DNA of 45,989 nucleotides, taken from positions 1-45,989 of the forward strand of contig CAMUYT010000004.1 in assembly GCA_947164955.1 (NCBI GenBank), written 5' to 3'. This DNA is from an uncultured Bacteroidales bacterium. Lineage in GTDB: Bacteria; Bacteroidota; Bacteroidia; Bacteroidales; F082. Shown here one piece after another: positions 15,732 through 24,746 of the stretch (position 1 is its first letter; each line of letters starts with the position of its first letter). Below the pieces are notes generated by a model. That model was not told the origin of the DNA and searched no databases. It was given only the letters and a program-made list of their open reading frames with translations. The translations under genes were made by a program, and so were the position numbers.

Positions 15732-16787
15732 ATGGAAGCAAAAGAGAGTGGGTTAAATAAAGTGCTGGTTACAGGCGCGGCAGGTTTCATAGGCTCGCGT
15801 CTTGTTTTTGAGTTGGCGAAACGAGGCTACGATGTTGTTGGTGTTGACAATATCAACGATTACTATGATGTGCGGTTCAAATACGGTCGTTTGCGTGAAT
15901 GTGGCATTATAGCTGATGTTGCAGATATGCCATGGAACAAGGGCTACAGAAGCTCACTGTTCCCCAATATTGAATTTGTGCGAATATCAATTGACGATAA
16001 GGAAGCGTTGGACAGCCTGTTTGGGCATAGCCACTTTGACATTGTGGTTAACCTCGCAGCACAGGCTGGTGTGCGTTACAGCATAACCAATCCCTATAGT
16101 TATTTGCAAAGCAATCTGGCGGGTTTCCTTAATATCCTTGAAGCATGTAGAAACACGAATGTCTCGAAACTTGTTTTTGCATCATCGTCGTCGGTGTATG
16201 GAATGAATGCCAAAGTGCCGTATTCGGAGGATGACAAGGTGGACGAGCCTGTTTCGTTATATGCTGCGACAAAGAAGTCGAATGAGCTGATGGCTCATTG
16301 TTATAGTAAACTGTATGGAATACAAACCATAGGCTTGCGATATTTCACCGTTTATGGTCCTTGGGGACGACCCGACATGTCTCCCATGCTATTTACCGAT
16401 GCTTTGAGAACAGGGCAACCAATCAAGGTGTTCAATAATGGCAATATGCTTCGTGATTTCACTTATATCGATGACATAGTGGAAGGCACCCTTCGTGCAG
16501 TGGATTACTGTCTTGAGTTGGATAAAGAAGGCGCGGCATACCGAATTTATAATATTGGTTGCGGTCACCCCGTTCCATTGATGGAGTTTATTGAGGAATT
16601 GGAAGCGGCTTATGGAAAGAAAGCCGGAAAAGTGTTTTTGCCCATGCAACAAGGCGATGTGTATCAAACCTATGCCGATACCACTCGGTTGGAGCATGAT
16701 ATGGGCTATCGCCCCCACTGGTCACTTCATGATGGCGTTGCCGAGTTTATGAAATGGTATAAGAGCGATAAGAATCCCTTGCGTTGA
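15732..16787 (+). CDS. NAD-dependent epimerase, probably UDP-glucuronate 4-epimerase
   Basis: This extended SDR enzyme has TGAAGFIGS (14-22) for NAD binding, the VDNINDYYD stretch, NLAAQAGVRYSI, FASSSSVYG and the catalytic Tyr-Lys pair in YAATKKSNE. The combination VNLAAQAGVRYS plus YFTVYGPWGRPDMSP is typical of UDP-glucuronate 4-epimerases, which make UDP-galacturonate, and distinguishes them from GalE. The ORF track starts at 15702 within the preceding gene; the ATG at 15732 gives 351 residues and a normal N-terminus. UDP-GlcA itself would have to come from a UDP-glucose dehydrogenase outside the window. The adjacent TupA-like ATP-grasp gene suggests the uronate may be amidated. Confidence 0.88.
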   Translation: MEAKESGLNKVLVTGAAGFIGSRLVFELAKRGYDVVGVDNINDYYDVRFKYGRLRECGIIADVADMPWNKGYRSSLFPNIEFVRISIDDKEALDSLFGHSHFDIVVNLAAQAGVRYSITNPYSYLQSNLAGFLNILEACRNTNVSKLVFASSSSVYGMNAKVPYSEDDKVDEPVSLYAATKKSNELMAHCYSKLYGIQTIGLRYFTVYGPWGRPDMSPMLFTDALRTGQPIKVFNNGNMLRDFTYIDDIVEGTLRAVDYCLELDKEGAAYRIYNIGCGHPVPLMEFIEELEAAYGKKAGKVFLPMQQGDVYQTYADTTRLEHDMGYRPHWSLHDGVAEFMKWYKSDKNPLR

Positions 16788-16796
16788 CAACTTTGA

Positions 16797-17702
16797 ATGG
16801 CCAATAAATTTGTCGTATATACTGTAATTACAGGTTGTTTTGACTCTGTCAGACAGCCGGAGGTGATAGATCCTCGTTTCGATTATATTTTGTTTACGGA
16901 TTCAGTAACAAATCCTAGGATAGGAGCATGGACTGTTCGGAAGATTGAATATGATTGTAAAGATTCTCGGAAAAAATCGCGTTTCCCGAAAATACATCCT
17001 GAAGTGTTGTTGTCAGAGTATGATGCTTCGTTATATATTGACGGGAACATTTGCATCACTTCCCAGTTTGTATATGACCGCTGTGTTGCTTTGGCAACCG
17101 AAGGAGTGGATTGGGCCGGAATTAAACACAAAAGAGATTGTGTGTATGATGAGATGAATGCCATCATCGGTTTGGGTTGGGTGCATGATTACGAGGTACT
17201 GGATTGGTATCGGTTTTTGCGTAGTGAAAAGTATCCCGACCATAATGGCTTGTTCGAAAACAATATAATTTTCCGTCGGCATTCACAAGTAGTAAAGCAA
17301 ATTGATGACAATTGGTGGTGGACACTTGAAGAGCAACAGGTTAAAAGAGACCAATTTTCGTTGATGTATGCAATATGGAAATTGCCAGAAGTAAAAACAG
17401 CCTATTTCCTTTCAGAAGATGAGAATGCGTGGAATAATTCTGGACATTTTGATTGCGAGTCGCATAATCCTCATAAAAGGATTCTTAAGAAAACTCTATG
17501 GGAAAAGTTACGAGACCGTTATGTTCGTATGTTTTATTGTGATGGTGGATGGGAAGTTTTTTATACCCATTGGTTTGACAAGTTGTTGAAGTTCCCTTTC
17601 CCACATCTGGCTATGCATCTTTGGACGGCTTGGATTGCAGTGCGAGACGATTTCGGATTCCTGTTGAAAAAAACGGTGAACAAAATAAAACGAAATAATT
17701 GA
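16797..17702 (+). CDS. DUF616/TOD1-MUCI70-like putative glycosyltransferase
   Basis: The N-terminus VVYTVITGCFDSVRQPEV, the DYILFTDS strand, the KSRFPKIHPEVLL segment and the YIDGNICI stretch (a likely DxN/DxD-like donor site) match the DUF616 family, which includes plant TOD1 and MUCI70 and many bacterial capsule proteins. The length of 301 is typical. A conserved central FENNIIFRRHS and DQFSLMYAIWK follow. The protein has no membrane span and would act on the cytoplasmic face. Donor and linkage are unknown. It starts 9 bases after the epimerase and ends 9 bases before the oxidoreductase fusion, so all three are probably in one transcript. Confidence 0.78.
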   Translation: MANKFVVYTVITGCFDSVRQPEVIDPRFDYILFTDSVTNPRIGAWTVRKIEYDCKDSRKKSRFPKIHPEVLLSEYDASLYIDGNICITSQFVYDRCVALATEGVDWAGIKHKRDCVYDEMNAIIGLGWVHDYEVLDWYRFLRSEKYPDHNGLFENNIIFRRHSQVVKQIDDNWWWTLEEQQVKRDQFSLMYAIWKLPEVKTAYFLSEDENAWNNSGHFDCESHNPHKRILKKTLWEKLRDRYVRMFYCDGGWEVFYTHWFDKLLKFPFPHLAMHLWTAWIAVRDDFGFLLKKTVNKIKRNN

Positions 17703-17711
17703 AATAATTTT

Positions 17712-19760
17712 ATGAAACTTTTAATAATAGGTGGCGGTGCGATTGCAGATGGCAATCATATACCTTCTGCAAAAAAAATACTAGATATCGCTGATATTTA
17801 TTTAGCAGAGCCAAGTATGCAACAAGCAGAAAAGCTCAGAACCAAACATGGGCTGAAAAATGTGGTTAGTGATTACCATGAAGTCTTGACTTTAGTGGAC
17901 GCTTGCGTCATTTGTACACCACCACATGTCCGCAATAGCATCCTTAAGGACTGTCTTGCAGCCCATAAGCATGTGCTTTGCGAGAAACCACTCTCGCCAT
18001 CGTCAGTTGAGACGAAGCAGATCCTGAAATCAGGTCCAAATGACCTTGTTATTGGGATGTGTCACAGCTACCGTTTCTTCCCAAGCAGACGGAAGATACG
18101 TCAGATGATAAAGGATGGTTTCTTCGGAAAACAAGTCACCATAAGCATCAATGAAGGCTTGGCCTCAAATTGGCCTACAGTGTCGGGGTATTGCTTCCGC
18201 AAGGAATTAGTGCCTGGCGGTGCACTTTACGACAATGGCATTCATTCTTTGGATTTTTTGCTTTGGTGTCTGGGTCAGCCTGATAAGATAAAATATGAAG
18301 ACGATGCAATGGGTGGCTTAGAAAGTAATCTTACTATCGATATGAGTTTTGGTGAGGCCAAGGCATTTTACAAGTTGAGTCGTACGAGGGAGCTTTCCAA
18401 TACCATTACTATTGAAGGCAATGGGCATAAAGCCCTCCTTGGAGTCTTCGATTCAAGAAAGATGATGCTTGATGGCAAGGAATTGGTGCTTGAAGGTGAT
18501 GGCACATCGCAATTGGGCAATTTCCTTGGTGCAATAGAAGGGAAAGAAAAGTTGGTGTGTCCAGTGGAGGACGGATTGGCGGTCATTGAAATGTTGGAGC
18601 GGTGTTATGCGCAGAAAAAGCAGCAAGACTACGAAAAACGTCCTCTTGGCGGTTTTGAAGGGAAGACGGTGTTTATTACAGGCGGCACTGGCTTTATTGG
18701 CAGTCACTTGGTTGAACAACTGGTTCTCCATGAAGGAGCAAAGGTAAAGGTGTTGGTACACAAATGGGGTAAGGCTGCATATGTCAGCCGTTTTGATGTT
18801 GACTTCATCCAAGCTGATATTCTTGATGCGGAAGCCATGGCAAAGGCAATGGAAGGATGTGACTTTGTTTTCCATTTGGCTATCGTAGGTGGAGCCGAGA
18901 CCAATGTCAAGGCCACGGAATCGATTCTTGCCGCTGCAAAGAAAACAGGCATTAAGCACGTTGTTCAGATGAGCAGTGTCGTAGTTCATGGCGAGACAGT
19001 TCCACCAGATTTGACTGCCGATTCTCCGTTGATTCCGTATGACGACTCGTATGCGCAAAGCAAGTTGCAGTCTGAGAAACGCTTTTGGGAACTCTTAGAT
19101 GAGTATGGTTTACATGGTTCGATAGTTCGCCCGACTTACGTTTGGGGACCTTATTCCATGTGGTACACTATTTATATCATGGAGTTGATGCGAAAAGGAG
19201 AGTTTAGCTGGGTCGATAAAGGAAATGGCATCTGCAATGCGGTGTATGTGGGCAATGTCGTTGACTTATGTTTGCTTTGTTGCACCAATCCTAAAGCAGA
19301 TGGACAGGCATTTATCGCTACTGATGGTGAGCAGAAGACATGGCGTGAGTTTTATGGGCATTATTTGAATGTGATAGGGAAAAAGCCAGAGGATTATCCT
19401 TCGGTGCCACTCAAGGATGGTGCTTTCAGGAAGATGCGTTTGAATATCAAGAATGCCTTGTGGAAACGTATGGTTGTGTTGATGGACAAATACGAAGCTA
19501 AGCGTTCCACTTCGCCTCGATTGGCCTTGTGGCTATATAAAGCTCCTCGAAAAGTGCTTCGTCTGATCCGTAAGGTGGTAATGCAAAACCTCCCGGAGAA
19601 AAACGCGACCGAAATGGCCATATATAGTCAATCTGCCCCAATCAATGTCCAGAAAAATAATGAAGTTCTTGGTTTCCAGCCCCGCTATTCAGTGGAAAAG
19701 GGGATGGAAATTACTTGTGAATGGCTGAAATGGAGCGATTTGAATAATAATAAAGGTTAA
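17712..19760 (+). CDS. Fusion of Gfo/Idh/MocA oxidoreductase and SDR-family epimerase/dehydratase
   Basis: Two complete nucleotide-sugar-type oxidoreductase modules are joined in one 682-residue frame. Residues 1 to about 310 form a Gfo/Idh/MocA enzyme: Rossmann motif IIGGGAIADGNHI, the family lysine in CEKPL (K92) and the catalytic-site GGALYDNGIHSLD. From about residue 316 an extended SDR follows: TVFITGGTGFIGSHL, QMSSVVVHG, and the catalytic YAQSK (Y447, K451), then RPTYVWGPYSMWY. The two are usually separate proteins. Between them they could oxidise and then reduce, epimerise or dehydrate a sugar nucleotide by channelling a keto intermediate; the substrate is unknown. The reading frame is continuous with no stop or frameshift at the junction. 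The 3' end is 4 bases from the next GT2. Confidence 0.85.
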   Translation: MKLLIIGGGAIADGNHIPSAKKILDIADIYLAEPSMQQAEKLRTKHGLKNVVSDYHEVLTLVDACVICTPPHVRNSILKDCLAAHKHVLCEKPLSPSSVETKQILKSGPNDLVIGMCHSYRFFPSRRKIRQMIKDGFFGKQVTISINEGLASNWPTVSGYCFRKELVPGGALYDNGIHSLDFLLWCLGQPDKIKYEDDAMGGLESNLTIDMSFGEAKAFYKLSRTRELSNTITIEGNGHKALLGVFDSRKMMLDGKELVLEGDGTSQLGNFLGAIEGKEKLVCPVEDGLAVIEMLERCYAQKKQQDYEKRPLGGFEGKTVFITGGTGFIGSHLVEQLVLHEGAKVKVLVHKWGKAAYVSRFDVDFIQADILDAEAMAKAMEGCDFVFHLAIVGGAETNVKATESILAAAKKTGIKHVVQMSSVVVHGETVPPDLTADSPLIPYDDSYAQSKLQSEKRFWELLDEYGLHGSIVRPTYVWGPYSMWYTIYIMELMRKGEFSWVDKGNGICNAVYVGNVVDLCLLCCTNPKADGQAFIATDGEQKTWREFYGHYLNVIGKKPEDYPSVPLKDGAFRKMRLNIKNALWKRMVVLMDKYEAKRSTSPRLALWLYKAPRKVLRLIRKVVMQNLPEKNATEMAIYSQSAPINVQKNNEVLGFQPRYSVEKGMEITCEWLKWSDLNNNKG

Positions 19761-19764
19761 TGCC

Positions 19765-20703
19765 ATGTCTTTAAGATTGTCTATTATTATTCCGTTTTAT
19801 AATGTAGAGCAATATATTGCCGAATGCTTGGAAAGCGTGTATCAGCAAGATATTCCGTTGGACGAGTATGAAGTGATTTGTGTGGATGACTGTTCACCAG
19901 ATAACTCTTTGAAAATAGTCGAAGACTATGCCAAGAAATATGCCAACTTGGTTCTGGTCCGAAACCAACAGAATCGCAAATTGGGTGGTGCCAGAAATGC
20001 AGGAATTGATGTGGCAAAAGGTAGGTATGTCTGGTTCGTTGATTCTGATGATTTCATAGAAAGGAATGTCATAGGGAATCTGCTTTCTATTGCAGAAAGT
20101 AAAGATTTGGACGTCTTGCATTTTAACTACACCGAATTTCCGAATGCGAATATGCCCCCAAGGCGTCCTAAAGAAACCGCTGTGATGAATGGCCCAGAGC
20201 TGTTTTTTGACCAAGGCTTTAAATGGCATCACGATTTGGTTACCGCTTGGCGGAAATTGTACAAACTGCATTTTTTGTTAGAGAATAGCATTAGATTTGC
20301 CGAGCATATAATGTTTGAGGACAATGATTATGCCATTGAGGTTTTTGCCAATGCGCAACGCGTAAAGCATATCGATGTTATTGCATATCGATACAGAAAT
20401 AATCCCGATTCGATTACGCATGTCAATTATACTTCTGCGCATGTCTTCTATTGGCTTGATTTGTGCCATCGGTTGTGCCGTTTAAATGAAACGCTGATGC
20501 GAAAACAAAAGGATTTGCGTTTCAAGCCCGTTATAGACGCCTTTATCCGCTTTCATATTAGTAATGTGCTTATAGTGTATGAGAAGATGGATGCTACTCA
20601 ACAAAAGGAGGCCCGTCGGATTATATGCAGAGAAATGAATGCTGAGTTAAAGCCATATACGTCGAAACAAACCTATTATAAAATGAAATTTGGTGTTATA
20701 TGA
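19765..20703 (+). CDS. Family 2 glycosyltransferase
   Basis: The canonical GT2 start RLSIIIPFYNVEQYIAECLESV is followed by CVDDCSPDNS, the GGARNAGID loop and the metal-binding DSDD (93-96). The 312-residue protein lacks membrane spans. Its last codons overlap the next gene by 4 bases, so it is coupled to the GT8 enzyme, and the two probably act in consecutive steps. The conserved His and acidic residues after the DSDD site (FAEHIMFEDNDYAIEVF) are consistent with the catalytic base region of this family. Donor and linkage cannot be assigned. Confidence 0.87.
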   Translation: MSLRLSIIIPFYNVEQYIAECLESVYQQDIPLDEYEVICVDDCSPDNSLKIVEDYAKKYANLVLVRNQQNRKLGGARNAGIDVAKGRYVWFVDSDDFIERNVIGNLLSIAESKDLDVLHFNYTEFPNANMPPRRPKETAVMNGPELFFDQGFKWHHDLVTAWRKLYKLHFLLENSIRFAEHIMFEDNDYAIEVFANAQRVKHIDVIAYRYRNNPDSITHVNYTSAHVFYWLDLCHRLCRLNETLMRKQKDLRFKPVIDAFIRFHISNVLIVYEKMDATQQKEARRIICREMNAELKPYTSKQTYYKMKFGVI

Positions 20704-21641
20704 ATCCAATCAATGTCATTTGTGCATCGGATGATAAATATGTTCCTTATTGCGGAGTGATGTTAACCTCTCTTTTTGAAAACAACAAGGAGAGGAAGAT
20801 TGATGTGTATATTATGATAGACAAACCGTTGTCAGGCCAAAGCACATCCAGATTAAATCAACTTCAGGAAAAATATGATCAGGGCATCCATTATTGTGTG
20901 GTGGATAGCTCTTTCTTTGAAAAGTACCCTATCAAGGGGGCTGGGATGGACCATTTGTCAATCGTAACCTACTATCGTCTCTATGCTGCTGATTTGTTGC
21001 CTCAAGAAGTGGATAAGGTTTTGTATTTGGATTGCGATATTATTGTGGATGGCCCGATTGGTGAGTTGTTCGATATGGATTGGAATGATGTGGCGATAGG
21101 AGCGGTTCCAGACATGTGCTCGGAATGGCAAGAGTTTTATGACAGGTTACAATACGATAGGTCATTGGGGTATTTTAATGCAGGTGCAGTCTTGATGAAT
21201 CTTGATTATTGGAGGAAGCATGATGTCGCAAAGCAGTGTTTTGATTATTTGTCCAATAATTACGATAAGACGGAAAACAATGACCAAGATGTATTGAATG
21301 TGGTTTTGAGGAACCTTAAACGGAGGTTGCCGGTTACTTACAATTACCAAATCCAAATGAGGATGCCATATTTTTATAATACGTTCTCAAAAGAACTGCA
21401 AGAAGAGATTCTCAAAGAGAAAACGCCAAAAATTATTCATTATGCAGCAGAATTGAAGCCGTGGATGGCATACTATTATGCTTTTCCGTTCAATAAAGTA
21501 TGGCATAAATACAAGAAGAAGTCGCCTTGGCGTTGGATGTGTGACCAGTTGCCCAAGACTCGCAAATTTGTTGCGATAATAAAACGATATGTTTTATGGC
21601 CTTTAGGTATAAAACTTAAAAAGCCTCAGCTTGTGGAGTAG
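20700..21641 (+). CDS. Family 8 glycosyltransferase (LgtC/GspA-like)
   Basis: This retaining GT-A enzyme resembles LgtC and the lipopolysaccharide galactosyl/glucosyltransferases. It shows NVICASDDKYVPYCGVMLTSL at the N-terminus, the middle segment LSIVTYYRLYAADLLP, the DxD metal site in VLYLDCDIIVDG (D111 and D113), YFNAGAVLMNLDYWR, and a late IIHYAAELKPW that matches the IxHFxGxxKPW signature of the family. Length (313) is normal. Known members use UDP-galactose or UDP-glucose, so a hexose is the likely donor. It overlaps the upstream GT2 by 4 bases. Confidence 0.9.
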   Translation: MNPINVICASDDKYVPYCGVMLTSLFENNKERKIDVYIMIDKPLSGQSTSRLNQLQEKYDQGIHYCVVDSSFFEKYPIKGAGMDHLSIVTYYRLYAADLLPQEVDKVLYLDCDIIVDGPIGELFDMDWNDVAIGAVPDMCSEWQEFYDRLQYDRSLGYFNAGAVLMNLDYWRKHDVAKQCFDYLSNNYDKTENNDQDVLNVVLRNLKRRLPVTYNYQIQMRMPYFYNTFSKELQEEILKEKTPKIIHYAAELKPWMAYYYAFPFNKVWHKYKKKSPWRWMCDQLPKTRKFVAIIKRYVLWPLGIKLKKPQLVE

Positions 21642-21646
21642 CAGAT

Positions 21647-22741
21647 ATGAATATACTACTTGTCACATTGTTTTCTTTAGAGCGTAACACCTCTGTTGCT
21701 ATTAGTAATATTAATATTACAAAAGGTCTTTTGGCATTAGGGCATAAGCTCACCTGGGTGATGCCTCATTGGGCGCAGTGCGAAACGGTGTTTGATGCTT
21801 CTGAGGTTCGTGTTGTCCGTATTCCTGGCCAAGACCAGCCTCGTGATGTAGGGATGATTCGCAATAGAATTCGTTCGCATTTCGGTATGCTTGATTTCAC
21901 GCGCTCTTATTTACAGCAAGTACGAAACACCCATGTTCCAGATGAGTATTACGATGTGGTCATTTCTACCTCTGACCCCAAGACATCTCATGTGTTTACA
22001 AAACGTCTTTTACGCCATATTCGCTATGGTCGATGGATTCAACATTGGGGTGATCCGCTGTTGGATGACATCACGCGTAATTTTTGGTGGCCACGATGGT
22101 GTGTCAAGTGTTATGAGTGGAATATCCTAAGAAAGGCGGAGAAAGTGGTCTATGTTACGCCTTTTACGTGCGACGCCCAAAGAAAAGCGTATCCAAAGAT
22201 GGCAAACAAATTTGCCTTTATCCCTCTTCCCGCTGATATGTGTAGCACCCACACCGTGCCGCATCCTGATCAACTGCGCGTGGCATATTTGGGCGACTAT
22301 AATCCTGCTTTTCGCAATCTTAACCCCCTATATAAGGCATGTGCAGGTGTGGATTCCGTCTATCTTACCATAGCCGGTCATGGCCCACAATACAATACAC
22401 TTTCTAACGTAAAAGTCTTGTCCCGGATTCCACAGGAACAAGCGTTGAAGATTGAAAATGATGCTGATGTAATCTTTTGTGTGTGTAATAAACGAGGTAC
22501 ACAAATACCAGGCAAAATAATGTATAAGGCTTCTTCGGATAAACATATCTTGATTGCGGTAGAGCGTGAGTTGCATGATGAAATGTGCCGATTCTTTGAA
22601 TCGTTTGGACGTTTTTTGGTCTGTGACAATACCCCCGAGTCCATCTCAACCGCTTTGCAATCGCTTCGTCATCATCCGCATGATTATGTTACTCCTGATT
22701 GTTTGTTGCCTATCAATGTTGTAAAAGAATTGCTCCAATGA
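21647..22741 (+). CDS. GT-B fold glycosyltransferase (GT4-like)
   Basis: The N-terminus [33 protein letters not shown] has the nucleotide-fold strand and the helix typical of GT-B enzymes. The middle holds [19 protein letters not shown] and [12 protein letters not shown], and the C-terminal half has [19 protein letters not shown] and [12 protein letters not shown] followed by [19 protein letters not shown]. This is the order seen in GT4 enzymes, although the usual E-x7-E motif is weak here ([15 protein letters not shown] occupies its place). It overlaps wecB by 4 bases (ATGA), which may mean it uses UDP-ManNAc or a product of it. Assignment to a specific GT family is tentative. Confidence 0.75.
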   Translation: MNILLVTLFSLERNTSVAISNINITKGLLALGHKLTWVMPHWAQCETVFDASEVRVVRIPGQDQPRDVGMIRNRIRSHFGMLDFTRSYLQQVRNTHVPDEYYDVVISTSDPKTSHVFTKRLLRHIRYGRWIQHWGDPLLDDITRNFWWPRWCVKCYEWNILRKAEKVVYVTPFTCDAQRKAYPKMANKFAFIPLPADMCSTHTVPHPDQLRVAYLGDYNPAFRNLNPLYKACAGVDSVYLTIAGHGPQYNTLSNVKVLSRIPQEQALKIENDADVIFCVCNKRGTQIPGKIMYKASSDKHILIAVERELHDEMCRFFESFGRFLVCDNTPESISTALQSLRHHPHDYVTPDCLLPINVVKELLQ

Positions 22742-23895
22742 AGACCGTCCTTTTAGTTTTTGGAACGCGGCCAGAGGCCATCAAGATGGCGCCGCTCGTG
22801 AAAACCCTGCAATCTCGTCCAGATGCTTTTCGGACTATCGTTGCGGTGACAGGTCAACACCGTCAAATGCTGGACCAAGTGCTGCATATTTTTGATATCA
22901 CGCCTGATTATGATTTGGATATCATGCAGGCCAATCAGGATCTCTATGATGTGACTTCACGCGTTCTTGTCGGCATGCGTGATGTTGTTCGTGATGTGAA
23001 ACCTGATGTTGTTCTCGTCCATGGCGATACCACTACGTCGACTGCTGCCGCTCTTGCGGCGTTCTACCAGCAAGTCCCCGTTGGCCATGTTGAGGCGGGA
23101 CTGCGAACCAATAATATCTATAGCCCATGGCCGGAGGAGATGAACCGTCAACTGACGGGACGCATCGCTACGTATCATTTTGCGCCTACGCCATTGTCGA
23201 AGTCCAACCTGTTGCGTGAAAACGTGGCAGAGTCGCGTATTCTCGTCACAGGCAACACGGTCATTGACGCCCTCTACATGGTCTTGGACAAGATCAAAAA
23301 TGATGCTGTTTTGGAGGCACAGCTGCGAGAGATACTTGTGAATGCCGGATACGACACGAGCCGATTGCAGTCGGATCGCCGTCTGGTACTCATCACAGGC
23401 CATCGTCGCGAGAACTTTGGTGATGGTTTTATCAGCATGTGTACTGCGATTCGTGATTTGGCTGCCAAATATCCCAATGTGGATTTTGTGTATCCCATGC
23501 ATCTCAATCCCAACGTCCGCAAACCTATTCACAAAGTGTTTGGTGAAGATTTAGGTGCCTATCCTAACCTGTTCTTCATCGAACCGTTGGAGTATTTGAG
23601 TTTTGTGTATCTGATGGAACAAAGCAGCATCGTGCTCACCGATTCGGGAGGAATCCAAGAAGAGGCCCCAGGCCTTGGCAAACCTGTTCTTGTCATGCGC
23701 AACACAACCGAACGTCCCGAAGCACTTGAGTCGGGTACGGTTCATCTTGTTGGCACCGATTACAATCGTATCACAGCAGAGGTCAGCACCCTGTTGGATG
23801 CCCCCATTGCCTATCAACGTATGTCACAGGCGGTTAATCCTTATGGTGACGGCCAGGCATGTGAAAGAATTGCTGGTTTTCTTGAGAAGCTATAA
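22738..23895 (+). CDS. wecB: UDP-N-acetylglucosamine 2-epimerase (non-hydrolysing)
   Basis: This enzyme converts UDP-GlcNAc to UDP-ManNAc. Diagnostic stretches are [54 protein letters not shown] and [20 protein letters not shown] followed by TERPE. The ORF track starts at 22699, but the ATG at 22738 overlaps the previous stop as ATGA and yields the normal N-terminus and a normal length of 385. Its product could be used directly as ManNAc or oxidised to ManNAcA; no ManNAc dehydrogenase (wecC) is in the window. The sequence is also compatible with WbpI-type enzymes, which epimerise the diacetamido-uronate made by the WbpD/WbpE pair, and homologues of that pair are at 3101-4853. Confidence 0.94.
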   Translation: MKTVLLVFGTRPEAIKMAPLVKTLQSRPDAFRTIVAVTGQHRQMLDQVLHIFDITPDYDLDIMQANQDLYDVTSRVLVGMRDVVRDVKPDVVLVHGDTTTSTAAALAAFYQQVPVGHVEAGLRTNNIYSPWPEEMNRQLTGRIATYHFAPTPLSKSNLLRENVAESRILVTGNTVIDALYMVLDKIKNDAVLEAQLREILVNAGYDTSRLQSDRRLVLITGHRRENFGDGFISMCTAIRDLAAKYPNVDFVYPMHLNPNVRKPIHKVFGEDLGAYPNLFFIEPLEYLSFVYLMEQSSIVLTDSGGIQEEAPGLGKPVLVMRNTTERPEALESGTVHLVGTDYNRITAEVSTLLDAPIAYQRMSQAVNPYGDGQACERIAGFLEKL

Positions 23896-23900
23896 TCGGA

Positions 23901-24746
23901 ATGAAACTCTCCATTGTCACCATCAATTGGAATAACGCTGAAGGGCTTGAGAAGACCCTGCAAAGCGTTGCCTCCCAAACTTATAAGGAGTTTGAATACA
24001 TCATTATTGACGGAGCCTCGACGGATGACAGCGTTGAAGTGATCAAGAAATACGAACAGCAATTTGCCCATTTGAAATGGCTGTCGGAACCCGATGCTGG
24101 CATATACAATGCCATGAACAAAGGCATCCGTATGGCTACAGGCGACTACATCCAGATTCTCAATTCTGCCGATGCCTTGGCCTCGGATGTGGTGACGGAA
24201 AAGATGTTGGTGGCTTTGGAGGAAAAGGGAAAGCCTTCCATTTTGTATGGCAATATGATAAAATGCTTCCCCGATGGGCGCAAGATGGTCGATAAGTGCT
24301 TTGCGGGGCAAGAAATCTCCATGTTGGGCATGTATACTGGCACCTTGAACCACGACCCCGCCTATATTCGCCGCAACTTGTTTGAGCGATACGGCTATTA
24401 TGACGAGTCGTTGAAAATTGTTTCAGACTGGAAATGGTATCTGCAAGCCATCATCCTTGGTGGTGAGAAACCGCAATATGTCGACATAGACGTGACCTTA
24501 TTTGATATGACAGGCATCAGCGAGACCAACAAGGCGTTGGACAAGGCTGAACGCCAGCAGGTTCTGACGCAGCTGTTTCCTAAAGCTGTTCTTGCCGATT
24601 ATGAACGCTATGCGTTTCCTATCGATCAAATCAAACGGCTGAAAAGGCATCCTTTGGCCTACAAGTTGGTCTGGTTTTTGGAACGTTGCCTGTTCAAGGT
24701 GGAAAAGCAGAAACGAAAAAAAGCATCGGTTTCAAAGTACGAATGA
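23901..24746 (+). CDS. Family 2 glycosyltransferase (WcaE-like)
   Basis: KLSIVTINWNNAEGLEKTLQSV, YIIIDGASTDDSVEVIK, the donor/acceptor loop EPDAGIYNAMNKGI and ILNSADAL (in place of the usual DADD) place this among the short GT2 enzymes exemplified by WcaE of colanic acid. The 281-residue length fits. The metal-site variant with NSAD is normal for this subgroup. The gene overlaps the next one by 4 bases. The C-terminus is basic and helical (VEKQKRKKASVSKYE). Some WcaE-like enzymes transfer fucose or galactose, but the donor here is not determined. Confidence 0.87.
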   Translation: MKLSIVTINWNNAEGLEKTLQSVASQTYKEFEYIIIDGASTDDSVEVIKKYEQQFAHLKWLSEPDAGIYNAMNKGIRMATGDYIQILNSADALASDVVTEKMLVALEEKGKPSILYGNMIKCFPDGRKMVDKCFAGQEISMLGMYTGTLNHDPAYIRRNLFERYGYYDESLKIVSDWKWYLQAIILGGEKPQYVDIDVTLFDMTGISETNKALDKAERQQVLTQLFPKAVLADYERYAFPIDQIKRLKRHPLAYKLVWFLERCLFKVEKQKRKKASVSKYE

